Positions 10,640-24,071 of a stretch of DNA of 64,000 bases are shown here, piece by piece. The stretch is taken from assembly GCA_026724425.1 (NCBI GenBank), contig JAIUCV010000001.1:16598556-16662555 (forward strand), in the 5' to 3' direction. The DNA is from Erythrophleum ivorense (Eukaryota > Streptophyta > Magnoliopsida > Fabales > Fabaceae). The notes below the pieces were generated by a model, which ran no database searches, was not told the DNA's origin, and saw nothing but the letters and a program-made list of their open reading frames with translations. Position numbers and translations under genes: made by a program. How positions within the stretch are numbered: position 1 is the stretch's first letter; each line of letters begins with the position of its first letter.

Positions 10640-13600
10640 TAATGGATTAGCTAGTAGTTCTTTTATCCGACTGTGCTCTATAATAACTTGATTATTCTTT
10701 ACCTATTTTCTTAAAGCTAAGTACTTAATGCTAATGTGTTTACTTCAACTTCCATTTTTGTTATTCTTAGCTAAGAAAATTGCAGCTATATTATCACAAT
10801 GCACTTTAATAGGCCTAGAGGTTGAGTCCATAATCTTAAACACAATAATAAAATTTCTTAACCATATAGCCTAAGAACTTGCCTTGTGACTCAAAATAAA
10901 CTCATCCTTTATAGTAAAAGCAGCAATCAAAGACTACTTTGTACTCCTCCATGAAATGACACCTTCAACTAGTATAAATATATAACCAAATGTTGACTTT
11001 TTAGTGTCAACATATCTTGCCATGTCTAAGTCTGAATACCCAATAACTGCTAATTTGTGCATCCTTTTATAAGTAAGCATATAATCTTTGTTATCCTTAA
11101 GATACCTTATAACCTTTTTTGAGTTCTCCAATTATTCATTTTAGGGTTACTTTGATATCTTCCTAAGATGCCTACAACAAAAACTATATAAGACCTTATG
11201 TAAACTTGCACATATATTAGGCTTCCTACTGCTAAAGCAAAGGGAACGTTCTCTATCTCTTTTCTCTTCAACTCATTATCAAGACATTGAAATAAACCAA
11301 AATTTTCCCATTTTACTATAGGTGTTACATTGGGTGAACAGCCTTTCATTTTAAATCATTTGAGAATTTTATTTATATAGGTCTCTTATGATAATCCCAA
11401 TATACCTTGATACCTATCTCTATGTCTCCTTATACCAATGACATAGGATGTCTCACCCATATCTTTCATTTCAAAATTTTTAAACAAAAGCTGTTTCACT
11501 TCATATAACAATCCCAAATCACTTAAGGTAAACAAAATGTTATCTACATATAAGATTAGAAATATGATCTTACTTCCATTGATCTTATGGTACATATATT
11601 GATCTATGATATTCTTAATGAAGCCAAAAGATGTGACTATATGTTGGACTTTCAGGTACCATTGTCATGAGGCATGTTTAAGCTTATAGATTGACTTCTT
11701 CAGCTTACAGGCTAAATTTTCAGCACCCTTTGAGATAAACCCTTAGATTGTTTCATATATACTTCCTCATCAAGATCACTATTGAGAAATGCAATTTTAA
11801 CATCTATTTGATATAATTCTAAATCAAAATGAGTTACTAATGCCATGATGATATAAAAGGAATCTTTCTTAGAAATAGGAAAAAAAAGTTTCCTTATAAT
11901 CAATTCTTTCCTTATGGGTAAAACCTTTTTACAACCAACTTTGCCTTATAACACTCTATGTTGCCTAATGAATCTCTTTTGGTTTTAAAGACCCATTTAC
12001 AGCTAATGGACTTGGCCTCACTAGGCAACTCTACAAGGTCCCATACATTGTTATTTACTATAGATTCCATCTCATCAACTATATTATCATATCACAATTT
12101 AAAATTATCATCATTCATAGCTTGTGTAAATATAATAAGGTCATCTTCAACACTTATGTCATAGTCAGCTTTAGTATAATACATTATGTAGTTATTAGGT
12201 ATAGTTAACTTCCTTTCTTAGTTGATCTTCTTAATTAAACCTCTTGTAAAGTTTGAGGTTACACTATAAGAGTATCCTCTACCACTAGTTGATGTTCCTC
12301 TTCTACATTATAAGGCTCTTCAACTTGAATGGTAGGATTTTCTGAATGAAGACGCTCCTAGTCTCTACCATAATCAATTGGAACTTGATTATGTTCTTTA
12401 TTCACCCCAATAAAATGGGTGTCTTGAAAAACAAAAGTCCCACCATAATTAATAGAGGCTGTTGGCTAAATGTGATCATCCTCAATAATTATGTTATGAG
12501 GCTAACCACTCCTACTAATTATGTCATTTTTTAGAAATTTGGCATTCCCAAATTCTACAAATCTCATAGTATGTGAAAGATAATAGAATTTATAACCTTT
12601 AAACCTTTCTACATAACCAACAAAATATGCAATAATAGTCCTAGGATCCAACTTTCTTTCATGTGAGTTATACACTTTTACCTTAATAAGACAGCCACAT
12701 ACATGTATATGATTCAAGTTGGATTTCCAATATTTTCAATTTTCAAAAAGTGTTTTAGATGCTTCTTTTGTTGGAATCTTATTTAGAATATATATAGTTG
12801 TCTTAAGTGCATCTCGTCACAAAGAAGCAGGAAGTTTAAAGGTGCTAAGTATACTCCTCACTATATCTATGAGTGTCTTATTCCTTCTTTTAGCCACATC
12901 ATTCATATCAAGTGAGCCAATCATAGTGTATTGTGGTACAATACCATCCTCTTGAAGAAATTAATTAAATATACCTAGTGCATGTTCCTCAATAGTGTGT
13001 CTTCCATAATTTTTACCTCCTCTATCAGATTTTACTATTTTGATTTATTTTCTTGTTCATTTTTCTACTTTTACTTTATACTCCCTAAAGGCATCTAGTA
13101 CCTCACTTTTATTATAAAGTAGGTAGATAGACATGTACCAAGAAAAATCATCAATAACGGTGATGAAATATGTTTTACTATTAGAACATAAATCAAGATA
13201 ATATATATTAATATAAATAATTTTTAATAATTTATAACTCCTTTTAACTCCCTTATGTGACTTATTGGTCTACTTGCCTTTTATACAATCTATACATGAA
13301 TCAAGATCAGTAAAGTCTAAAAATTGGAGAATCTCATCCTCTACTAATCTTTTGATTTATCCATGGAGATATTGCCTAATCTCCTATGTCATAAGCTAGT
13401 TGAGTTTTCGTTCATGACACAGTGCTTAATACCAAAACTATTATGTATGGTTACAAAAGAATTAGGAGCATCATCAATAATATAAAGTTTAAACAAACTT
13501 TTAGATAAAAAAATTCTCTGAACAGGAATATAGTATTTCAATAAATTAAATTTAGGTGCAAAAATCATTATTGAAAAACTCAATAACATTAACTTTGAAA

Positions 13601-14658
13601 CCAAAATCAAATTCCTAGAAAAATTAATAATATAAAAGGTTTGATCAAGATCCAATATAAAATAGGAAGATAAGATAATTCTATAGGTCCTTATAGCCTC
13701 TACCGCTAAGCTAATTCTCTTGCCTAGAAATACGTTAAGTTTATTGGGATATGGATTCCATATGCTGAGAAAACCTTGCATAGTATTTAAAATACGGACC
13801 ATAGATCCAATATCAATTCACCAAGTGTCATGACATGTATTAATTAAATAAAATTCAAAACATACTAAGGACGGAGGCATACCTTTCTTAATCAGCTAAG
13901 CCTTTCTTTTAGGGCATTCATTATTTATATGCCTTTTCTTTTTATAGAAAAGCACCTAGTAGCCTCCTTATTTGATACATGAATAGGAGCAATATTTTTC
14001 TTCTTGCCTTTTCTCTTAATGTCCTTCTTCTTCTTGAAGCTACTTGCCAAATGAGCCTTAAGCATCCCATTGGAACCCTCAATAGCAAGCCTATTTTCCT
14101 CTTGTACATGCATGGCCATTAGTTCATCTACTATCCATTTTTCATTATATGTATTGTAGAAAATGTTAAATGTAGCATATTAATGGGGGAGTACGTTGAG
14201 GATCATCTACACTAAGAATGGTTCATTGGGCTCTATATCTAAGACTTTTAGCTATAATGCAAGGTCTCCCAATCTCATTATATGTTACTGCACCCCTTTG
14301 GTGCTAGTTAATTTCATAGTACACAACTTAGCTATTGAAGTATCTCTAAGTGATTTATCTAAAGTAGCAAATTGATTATCTATTACCTTTAGATAGTCCT
14401 TAATATTCTTACAGTTAAGAATAGACCCATAAATGCTAATATCTATCCTTTGCATAACCAGCACCTTGCAAAATCAATTGGATTTCTCCCAAACTTTATA
14501 CAAGTCTTTTTCATCATTAGAACTAGCATTAGTAGATATTGGTTGCTCATCCATGTGGAGAGTCAAGTCTAAATCAAGGCAACCTAACTGAAGGCAGAAA
14601 TCTTCTTTCTAGATGTTGTAATTTATGCCATTTAGAATGATTTTATTTTAGCTATTAT
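10640..14658 (-). pseudogene. Copia gag-pol (gag, protease region, integrase, RT, RNase H)
   Basis: Read on the minus strand from high to low coordinates, the order gag, integrase, RT, RNase H is that of Ty1/copia. Gag runs from about 14640 (ILNGINYN, a start typical of these gags, then CLQLGCLDLDLTLHMDEQ). A decayed zinc knuckle (CF..K.KGH..NECPKRK) lies at about 13890-13960. A GAG-pre-integrase-like region is at 13389-13802. An integrase C-terminal part (LDPRTIIAYFVGYVERFKGY) is at 12502-12717. RT shows QIDVKIAFLNSDLDEEVYM at 11712-11903 and a YVDN box, altered from YVDD, at 11530-11550. RNase H (KDYMLTYKR...VIGYSDLDMA...KKSTFGYIF) is at 10934-11131. Multiple stops and frameshifts make it non-functional. 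The start of gag lies across the nested LTR, at 21862-21895. Confidence 0.9.
14654..14658. repeat. Target-site duplication ATTAT of outer solo LTR (left copy)
   Basis: ATTAT here and ATTAT at 21862-21866 flank the solo LTR exactly. Joining the flanks after removing the insertion restores the copia gag start (GATGATAATAGC read on the minus strand). Confidence 0.9.
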
Positions 14659-16504
14659 TGTAACATTCAGTTTTCTGTAAAAGGCCAAAAATTAGGGATT
14701 TTCAAAGAAAGTCCCATAAATCATATGAATAGAGGCCAAATAAAATTAATGGGATAAATTAGACCTCTAAAAATAAAGATATGAGACTTGAAATGCTTAT
14801 TAACCTAAGCCAGAAGAGCTATGAAAATTTTCAAAAATATATAGTGGCATTTTTATAGTTTTGGATAAATTTTGGAAACTCATATGAAGAATTTTTAAAT
14901 GAAAAAATTAAGTTTTTTAGGGTACTCAAAGGCCCTAAAAATCATAAGAACCCCTAATACAGCTAAAACCCCTCTAGTGAGTGATTTTGGTCGTCAATTG
15001 ACTGAAACTTTGATTGAACGGTTTATATTAGTTTTAAATCTAATTTCGGTAAAACCAAAGGCATTTTATAAGTTAGAGGACCTAAATTTTATGATAGGAA
15101 AGACAGTTCTCAAAAATAAGTTGAAATAAGGCCAAATAGAGAAACCATGGTCTAGGGACTAAAATGAAAAGTTAAAAAAGTGTATTAACTTTACTTTTTG
15201 CCTCATAAATCACATCCAGCCCTTCTTCTTTTTCTCCATCGATGCTTTTCTAGTCTAGATAAAATTTGAGAGAGAGCTTAAGAGACACACTAAGAAGGAA
15301 GAGAAGGAGCTTTAAAAGGGTAAGATTTTCTAATTTTTTTACACTCTTTACTTCATTGAACTTGTTCTCCTCTTCCTCCTCTTTTTTTTTATAGTTTTAT
15401 TAATTAAATTGGTGCTGAGTTATAGCTGATTTAGTGGAGGGAGGAGAAGAATTAGGAGAACTCTTGGGAGTATAAGAAAAAGCTCTTTAGAAGCTTAAAA
15501 TAAGGTATGAGGCATGGTGTGATTTTGCTTCCTCTTGCTTCTTATTTTCTCTTGTGTCTTGGCCAGATTTAAGGGTCTAAGTAAGAGCCTTGGTTCTAAT
15601 TCAAACTTGATGAGGAAAGGGATTGTGAAGCCTAAGGAACTTAAAAGAAGTAATAGGAGTCAAAAAGAAGCCATAGAAATCCATGTGTGACACTTACAGG
15701 ATTTGAGGTCCCAAGGCATTTAGGAAGTTCTGTTTTCTAAGAGTTATATGGCTTATGTAAGAGTATGAATGTGGTCCCAAGGCATTTAGGAAGTTTCACA
15801 AGTGGCTAATTCTCTAAAAAAATAAACAAAACTCTATGGGCTCCTAAGTGGTAATAAGTCTAGTGTAGAGAGAGAAAGAGCACTTAGGGAGAGTTTTTCT
15901 TGAGTCCAAGGTTAAAAGTGATCTAGATATGAATTATAGAAATTAAAGGAACTATTGGTTTAAATTTAGAAGCCATGATTTATAAGATGGAAGTTAGGAT
16001 CCTTTTATGGACATAAAGAAGCAACTTAGTATTTGGCTTCTTGAATTGAACTTCTTATGATTCCAATGAGTTTAAATAGAGTCATATGACTTAAAATGAA
16101 TGAAAAATTGGAGGTAAGAACAAAGATTATGAGAGTTGCTTCATGATGCCTTATATGGAGCCAAAATTGAACCATAAGCTAGCATATGAGTGTGTAGAGC
16201 TTATAAGATGTTAGAGTTAGTTCCCATGATATTTTTGTGTCTTGTTAGATGTATCTAGGCCAAGCAAATCAAGCTCTCCATCATTGGGTGTGTAAGGCCG
16301 AGAAGAGGAAAGAAATTTCAAGGAGAAAAGTGTGCTCCTAGCCTTAAGGTAGCTTTCTATCTTTTTTTGTATGTATTTGTTGGATGATTTAGTGTCTTTG
16401 GATATTTGTGTGTATGTTTGAAATATAAGATGTGCTTATAGCTTTTGTTTACATGTTATAATACCATTATGTGCATTAAATGTGTTTTAAATGCAAGATA
16501 GCTT

Positions 16505-16695
16505 AAATTGGGTGAGGTTGTACCAAAAGTCCTTTAGATTAGGTGAAAAGGAACCAAAAGGCTCTAAGAGTAGGTGAGACAAAGCCAAAAGTGTCAAAAG
16601 TAAGTAATACTAAATCAGAAGTCTCTAAAAATAGGTGATACAAATTCAAAAGTCCTTAGAAATTAAGTGAGGTTAGACCAAAAGTCTTTAGAAGC
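16505..16695 (+). repeat. LTR-internal minisatellite
   Basis: About six degenerate units of roughly 33 bases share GGTGA and CCAAAAGTC cores. They are homologous to the array at 6180-6385 in another copy of the LTR. Confidence 0.7.
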
Positions 16696-16760
16696 TATGT
16701 TTGAATGAAATGAGTTTAAATGACATGAAATTATGTTTATGTATATTTACTAAGAGCATC

Positions 16761-16765
16761 TAAAG
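16761..16765. repeat. Target-site duplication TAAAG of inner solo LTR (left copy)
   Basis: TAAAG here and TAAAG at 20363-20367 flank the inner LTR exactly. Confidence 0.9.
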
Positions 16766-19700
16766 TGTAACACCATAACTTCTAGCTTATTTCATGCCAT
16801 TCATAAGCTTTAGATCATCAATTCCACAAGAGCATATGAAAAAGGGGATGAAAATAATAGATTTCTTCGCTTTGCGCTATACTTAAAAATTTACAATCGG
16901 TGTCACGTAGATCATGTGAGCTCATACTATATATCCTTATATTTAATTACATAAAAACAATACATTTGCATCATAAAATCATGTCCACAACTCAGAGAAA
17001 CCGAAATGGGGCATGGAAAATGGAAGTTCATTCTCAGCCAAAATTGGCCTCTTTTCTGTGCAAATTTTGGAAAATCATAACTAAATATAGAAAAATTTAA
17101 ATCATACAATCTTGGTTATTCTGGAAAGTTTAGGATGTCTACTTCACATAAAAATAAGTCCAGATCATAAAATTCATCACAGAGGATGTTTGACATCCAA
17201 AATGGTCCAAATGTCCGACTAAGTTTTGGAACTGTCACAGAATTCTGCAGAAAATTTTGAAAATATTCAATTAATTCCAAAAAAATCCAATCCATACAAA
17301 TGATATCAATCTAGAAATATGTGGATGTTAAATAGAGAGAAAAAATATCTCTAGATCAGTTCATTAAGCCTAGACCTCGAAATTCAATGGAACAGTACTT
17401 CTAGTTGGATAAATTTACTAATACTGGATAGAGACTTCAAAAATTTATATCTCCCTCTCTAGACCTCTAAATGAGATGCTTCTAGTTGACACAAGTCACT
17501 GTGATTGTCTAGTTTCTTTATATAAAATTTCATGGCAATTGGACATCATTTGGGCCTCGTGTGACAAAATAAAAATTCATACCAAATGAATAGTATAGCA
17601 AACTAGAAACTATGAAAATTTTTAACTTTTGAAAAATCATCAAATATTTTGTAGACCTCCAAAAATTATGATCTTTAACTTTACAAAAAGCTCTCAATAA
17701 GACCTAATTGCATGCCAAATATCAAATCAAGACTAGTTCATTTGTCCTAAAAGTGATATAGGGTTCCATTATGATCAAATTTGGCTCCATATGGGGTACC
17801 AAACTTGCCAAATAGCTTTTCCTTGGTCTTGGCACCTTTTGGGTAAGTCTAAAAGTACATTTAAGACTTGTGTGAGCTGCCCAAATGGTCCTAAATCTCA
17901 TGCATCTCATTTTGGCCATTCAACCCACACTAATGCACATTTACATCAAACTTCCAAATTGCATACTTGGACATTACATACTCAAAATAGATGCTAGAGC
18001 TCATACATCATACCCATACATTTAAACATCATATAATATCATATTTACACATGTCTTAAGGGTCATAAATCATTTACAATATCATATACATCATGAAACA
18101 CCATTATGGTTCCAAAAAGAATGAAACTAGACATATGGTTGTCAATCTTCCATCTTCATTGTTGTATGCATGGAGAAAATGGAAGTCATGGAGATTTAAA
18201 AAGCAATCTTGGCATATGAACAAATCATACAAGACATTCAAAAGCTCACCAAGTATTTGGATTGGCCTCATACTTCTCCTCATGGATTTTGGACTTGCCT
18301 CACCCATTTTTTGAGAGTTTTAGACTCAACTATACTCTTAGGAGCCTACTTTGCTTTTGGGAGACTCTTTACTTTGTCTCAACCAAACTCAAGGGTTCTT
18401 AGCTCATCCTCACCATGGTGAAGAGTTCTTGACCGCTCCACACTCAAGTAAACTCATCAAACATCATACATTCATTTGAAAATATAACATGACATCATGA
18501 AATCATGGCATATAAAATCATGCTAGCATACTTTTCATGGCTTGAAAATCACATACACACATTCTAAGACAAGCTAAACACACATCCATGTATAAGAAAA
18601 GGTGGAGAGAGCTACCTTGTGTACAACCACACACTTTTCCTTTAAGATTCAAGCCTCCTCTTTCGGCCACACACCCACAAATTAGTGGAAATAGTTTCTC
18701 TTGGCCTAGATACAATTTATGGGAGCCAATTAGGTTCATGAAACATATTCTAAGGCTACATAACTTAGTGAATCACTAGATTGCTTTATAGGTTCCATTA
18801 TGGTCCATAATTGCACCTAATGAAGTAACACCCCTTAAATGATTTCTAGGCCTCATTCTTTCCTTTCAAATATAATTCTTGACTCCTTTTAAGCCTCTTG
18901 GAGTCATCACACCATTAAAACAAAAGGTCTAGCACCATGTTGCTTCTTTAGGTCATAATATGGAACCTAAGGTACCAACTCACTTTCTATGAGTTCTAAA
19001 TTTTTTCCAAGGCCTCCCTTCACTTTCATTCATCAAATATGATTCAAAAATGGCCTTAGAAAAATTTAAAACTCTCCCTAGCACCATGGAACATGCTTGG
19101 CCGAGACATGCCTAGATTTAAGGCTTCATAGAGTTTTCTTTATTTTCTTAAAGGAAGAAGCTTATGGGAAGTATCTTAGGTGTCTCAAGAACTAATTCAA
19201 ACTCTTAATTAGACCTAGGAAGCATCACATAAATTCAGAATTTGAAAGGTACACTATAAACCCTAGGTTTTGCATCTTGAATCCTAATGCCTATTTCATG
19301 GTTTTCTTTGCATATTCTTATTCCTCTCCATCAAATACCTAAGATTCATGCTTGGTTGGGCTTGAAAATCAAATCCTCCTAGGGTTCTTAGTGTAGGTCA
19401 AAATGGAGAAGAAAGGGACATCAACATAGCTACCATAGAATGTATTTTTACCTTGTTTCTTTGGTTAGTTTGGCTTGAATCTTGCTTTCTCCAAACTCTT
19501 CTCTTCAAATCCAAAAATTTCCCTCTGTTCTTCCTTCAAAACAGCCCTCAATGATTCAGAAAAATCATGGAGAAGAAGAGGGAAAAAGAGGAGAAGAGGT
19601 TGGCTAAGAGAAAGCATGAAAAACAAGCAAAATTCCATACCTAAAGGCTTGAATTTTTCCTCCTTCTTCCCTTCTCTTTGTGCACCACTCTCCAAGGGCT

Positions 19701-20362
19701 TTGCTTCTGATTTGGGGCTAGGAAATCTGAAGTGAAATGAGGGAAAGTGTGAGGCGTCACCTATATATAGTTAGGGCAAAGTGACTTTTTCAAAAATTTC
19801 AATTTTGCCCTTTGTACTTTGCATTTTCGTTCCTCTTTCGTTTTAGCTCCTTTTTAAGAACCGTATTTTCCATTATAAAATTTAGGTTCTCAATTAAGAA
19901 AAATACCTTTGGAATCACTCAAATCGAAGCTAAAACTTTTCCAAACAAATCTGTCAAAGTTCGGACACACTGACGTTGGAAAACATCCACCGGAGGGGAT
20001 TTAACTGTTTTGGAGCTTCCCATGATTTTCAGGGCCTCTGAGAATCCCAGAAAACTTAAAACTTTGGTTTAAAATTTTCTTCTGTGTGAATTCCAAAAAT
20101 TTTCTAAAATTACGAAAATATCATTACATTTCGTAGGCTTTTCGTAAGAAATTGCTTCTTCATTCTAGCTCCGTTTTTCTTTCCGTCTGAGGCTAGGATT
20201 CTCATTTTTAAAAGTCTAGAATGCTTCCCAAATTTTTTGGGACCTTAACTACATCATCTTGGGGGACTTCCTTTTGTATCCAGTAGATTTTGTTTGTTTA
20301 CGGGGAAACTATACGTTACTTTTCTCACATTTTCTCTGGTTTTCGGAGAACTAGATATTACA
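16766..20362 (-). mobile_element. Solo LTR (same family), minus, nested in the outer solo LTR
   Basis: The 3597-base unit reads TGTAACACC at its left and ATATTACA at its right, with a perfect TAAAG duplication. On the minus strand it is collinear with the other LTR copies. For example, 17790-17900 complements 34020-34130, and 20000-20060 complements the 31560-31620 block around GGCCCCAAAAATCATAGGAA. The sequences beyond its two ends (16700-16760 and 20370-20560) are continuous in the outer LTR. The short open frames inside (17722-19735) are incidental. Confidence 0.92.
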
Positions 20363-21861
20363 TAAAGTATACTTGCATTCATTGACATGAAAATGTGCCA
20401 TTTATATGTGCATGAAAGGTAGATAGCTATTGGATTCTTTGAATCTTACCTCTCCTTTTTTTTTTATCATTAACCATGTCTAGGTAAGTCTCAAGGAGCA
20501 AAGAATGGGAGCAAGGGAGTGCAAGAGATGGCACTTTGACAATAGAATAGGTTTATATGCCTTTTGATGTAATTATATGATGAACATGTGATGTAAATAA
20601 GGTCTCAAGTGTAAATGTATGTATATATGATATATATATATATATAAATCATATTTGGACTCAAATGAATAAGAAAGCATGATTTTGACACTCTTAAGCA
20701 TTGATGTGAATGTGTATGAATTCATGTGGAAGAGTGAAATTGAGTGTCATGATAATTTGGGCTGATTGGAATGCTTATAAATGTAGCATTGGTATTATGA
20801 GACGTGCTCAAAGGGCCATGGGTTATGAAGAAGGTCATTTTGTACCCTTTAGGGCCATTTAGAAGCAAAATTTGACTATAAACTAACCCTAAACCAAAAT
20901 CTAACCAAATGGACTAGTCTTGGCATGAAATTTGGTTTAATTGTAGAGCTCATTTAGAGCTTTTCACAAAGCCAAAGAGCACCCAATTTGAAACTCTAAA
21001 GAATTTATTATAAATTTCTAAAATTGGCCAAATTATGCAAAATTGCCTCAGTCACTATTCATATGATCAGTTTTCATTTCTATGTCATTCAAGAATCAAA
21101 TGATGTCCAATATTTATGAAATTTTACAAACATATAGCTGACATTATAAGCTCTCTAGTGCCACTATGTTTGCATGAAAAAGAGTTGTATAGAAAGAGTT
21201 ATAAAGTTTGGAAATTAGAAGTCTGGTGGTGCCCGAATATTGTAGTAGCTTCGGATATACAATGGATCTTATGGGTCAAATGAACTCATATGCCCTTAAA
21301 ATTTATATAACAATTATGTCTTATCATAAAGTTTCCATAGCCACCAAGAACACTCAATTTAGATCAGTATAGAGAGAGATATGAATTTTTAAAAATCAGG
21401 GTCTGTAACAGTTTGAGAGCACAACCCAGTGTACTATTCTATTGATTTTCATAGGCTAAATGCTATTGCTTTGATCAAGAATTATTTTTATCATTAGTTG
21501 ACATCTAGAGCTTTCCAAAAAGCTATCATTGCATGATTTGGATTTTTTTAGAATTAGTTATGAATTTTCAAAGTTCATATCAGAAAAAAGGACCAAGCAA
21601 CCCGAGAGCAACATGTGATTTTTGTGTTGTATGGTTCTAGATCCAAGATGTAAGCTTTAAATTATGATGTTTTTTATATGAATGAGCATGTTGTGGATGA
21701 AAAAGAATTTAGGTAAGGTTACATCCCTCATTTGGTCATTAATGAATTAATACTCCTTTTATTAACAGATAAATCTGCTGCAAAAAGAGGCATTTTCCTA
21801 TAAATGGACTACAATGAGCCTTTGTGATATAATTTGAAAGTTAGGAAGCTAAGGTATTACA

Positions 21862-21900
21862 ATTATCATCCATCAGAAGAGACATTTGTGTAGGAGAAGC
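21862..21900 (-). pseudogene. Start of copia gag, separated by the nested LTRs
   Basis: On the minus strand the sequence reads ATGTCTCTTCTGATGGATG and then joins, across the ATTAT duplication, to AATAGCTAAAATAAAATC at 14640-14658. This matches the usual start of this gag type. An acceptor-like CCTTGCAG sits just upstream on the minus strand (near 21905), so a spliced leader is possible but unproven. Confidence 0.6.
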
Positions 21901-24057
21901 TGCAAGGTAAATTTCAATATTAATAATACTTACTAAAAAGTTACAAGACAAATTAACCATCACATTCCAAAAGTGTACGCTTACTAATGCAAGACATGCC
22001 AAAAGTATAAATATTATATCACTAAAATCTATCTGTGGGCAAAGAAATTAGCATAACATATATTTATGTGTTATTTATGATGAAATTAGAATGCATTCAT
22101 GCCCTTTAATGCTTGTGAACTGCTTAGGAAACACAAGGCAATTTCTATTTCATTCTAATCAGGCATGTAACTATAACTTTTTACTTGTAGGCAAAGATTT
22201 ATTATGACTACATACTTTCTTATAATTGATATTTTTAATTCCATATGTGATTTCCATGAAAAATCATATCTAAGATGCATATACTCATTATTAAAGGATG
22301 CTTTAGCTACTCCTTATATATACATGTTAATCACAAAATATCTAATTTTACTATGTGCATTAAAAATCTCCTTATCAATGTACTAGTTAATTTTACTTAA
22401 TAAGAATGTATTTTAATTAATTAATCGACTACATCTTATGTGATCAATAATTTTAAAAAATCTCCCTTAATTATTATTCCATATATGTGTTTTAAAAATT
22501 TGTTTAAAATAACTCTATATTATATACACAAAAATAAATGGTACCAAAAAAATTTTATAAAGTCATAAATGTGCCAAATTACCTAAATAAATTTCCTATA
22601 AATTTAGACAAATTAAACATCACTAGATAATAATTTTACAATATTCCATATATGTTAAAATTGTCTAATATATTTATTGCATAATATAGACAAATTAAAT
22701 AACACTAAATAATAATTTCACAAAATTCCATATGTGTTAAAATTATCTAAATTTATTGCACAATATAAATAAATTAAATAAAACTTAATAATAATTTCAC
22801 AAAATTCCATATATGTTAAAATTGTCTAAATATTTATTGCACAATATAGACAAATTAAATAACACTTAATAATAATTTTACAAAATTCCATATATGTTAA
22901 AATTGTTTAAAATATTTATTGCACAATATAAACAAATTTAAATAACATTAAATAATAATTTTCTAAATTTTCTAAATATGTCAAAAATTTTCTAAAATAA
23001 TTTTTCTTATTTTTAGATAAATAAATTGACACATATTAAATTTATTTCATAATTTAATTTTGGTCCAAAAACAAATATGGGGTTAAAATAGAATTAAAAA
23101 TAATCTTATGGATCCAAAATTAAGTTCTGGGCATAATTCAAATAAGCCCAAAAATATTAAAATAAATGGACAAAAAGAAAAAATAAAAAGCCTAAAATGT
23201 TTTGGCCTAATACTTTTATTTAAAAAAGATTAAAAAAAAATAAAAGGAACCTGGCCCAAAACCATGACCCAAATGAAAACAAAATTAAAAGTGGACCAAA
23301 AATAGCAAAAGCACAAAATAGTCTTGGCCTAGAGGTGTTTCTTTTTCTTTTTTTTTTAATGCCAAATATCAACCCAATAACATAAGTCCAAAATATGGTC
23401 CAAAATGCATCCAAATTAAAAAAAAATGCTACACAATGGGCCCCAGAAAACAAAAATGGCCCAACCCAACTCCTCTATTAGTAAAATGGTGCGTTTCATT
23501 ATCGCTTGGCATAAACAACAAGTTGTTTAGAAAGTAGTCTAGAGGCACACCTAATGATTGCTAAAACAACATATTGTTTTAGCCAAGAACCAAAATGACC
23601 TATCATTTATGTCGTCCTTATCCTCCAGTTAGGTTGCGCAACTCAACCCAACCCAAGCCAACCTATGACAAACTTGTTTCATTACTTGGCCATTTTTGAA
23701 TCTTTAGAACTTTGCTTTGAGTGTTTCAAAATGATATTTTTATCAGAAAAAAAAAAAAAAAAGAGATGAACAGTTCTGTAGGGTTGAAAATTGACAAAAA
23801 CCTTTAAAATTCTAAGTTCTATGAAACCCAAAATGAACAAGGCCAAGGTCTTTGTGTAGCCAATGATTTTCTATATTTCAAGCAATTAATATCATATATA
23901 TATATATATATATATATGGTGATCCAAAAACAAAATATAGTCCCTCGAGATGTTAATTTCAGTATGTTAGTCAATTATGAAAAAGTCCTAATTTCTTTAA
24001 CACCCTGTAAGGTTCATGCAATCAAGTCACATAGTAGGCAAAGGTAATCAAAGCCAT
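21901..24057 (-). other. Long untranslated leader of the copia element
   Basis: About 2.2 kb lies between the primer-binding site and gag, which is longer than the usual few hundred bases for copia. It is very AT-rich and holds an 81-bp tandem array (22605-23010), an A-run at 23748-23763 and a (TA)n run at 23895-23918. I see no coding region; the frame at 23220-23453 is low-complexity. An unrecognised older insertion within the leader is possible. Confidence 0.5.
22605..23010. repeat. Tandem repeat, about 81-bp unit, five copies
   Basis: Successive units start near 22610, 22691, 22771, 22852 and 22934. Each carries AAATTAAATAACACT, AATAATTT, AATTCCATATATGTTAAAAT and TATTTATTGCACAATATA-like blocks. 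The last copy is the most diverged. Confidence 0.8.
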
Positions 24058-24069
24058 GCTCTTATACCA
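24058..24069 (-). other. Copia primer-binding site
   Basis: The minus strand reads TGGTATAAGAGC. It differs by one base from the TGGTATCAGAGC complementary to plant initiator Met-tRNA, and lies 2 bases from the 5' LTR. Confidence 0.8.
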
Positions 24070-24071
24070 CA

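Larger units (their letters stand above)
14659..21861 (+). mobile_element. Solo LTR (long Ty3/gypsy-type family), plus, interrupted by a second solo LTR
   Basis: It begins TGTAACATTC, ends GGTATTACA, and is flanked by a perfect ATTAT duplication. Without the inserted 16766-20367 block it is about 3.6 kb. It matches 31269-35145 and 4285-8001 along its length. No internal gag-pol or second LTR is present, so it is a solo LTR left by recombination. It lies in the copia gag, so it is younger than the copia element. Confidence 0.9.

Noticed and set aside
17722..19735. Several 60-86 codon frames on both strands
   Set aside because: All lie inside an LTR with a defined duplication and change frame between LTR copies; not conserved as proteins.
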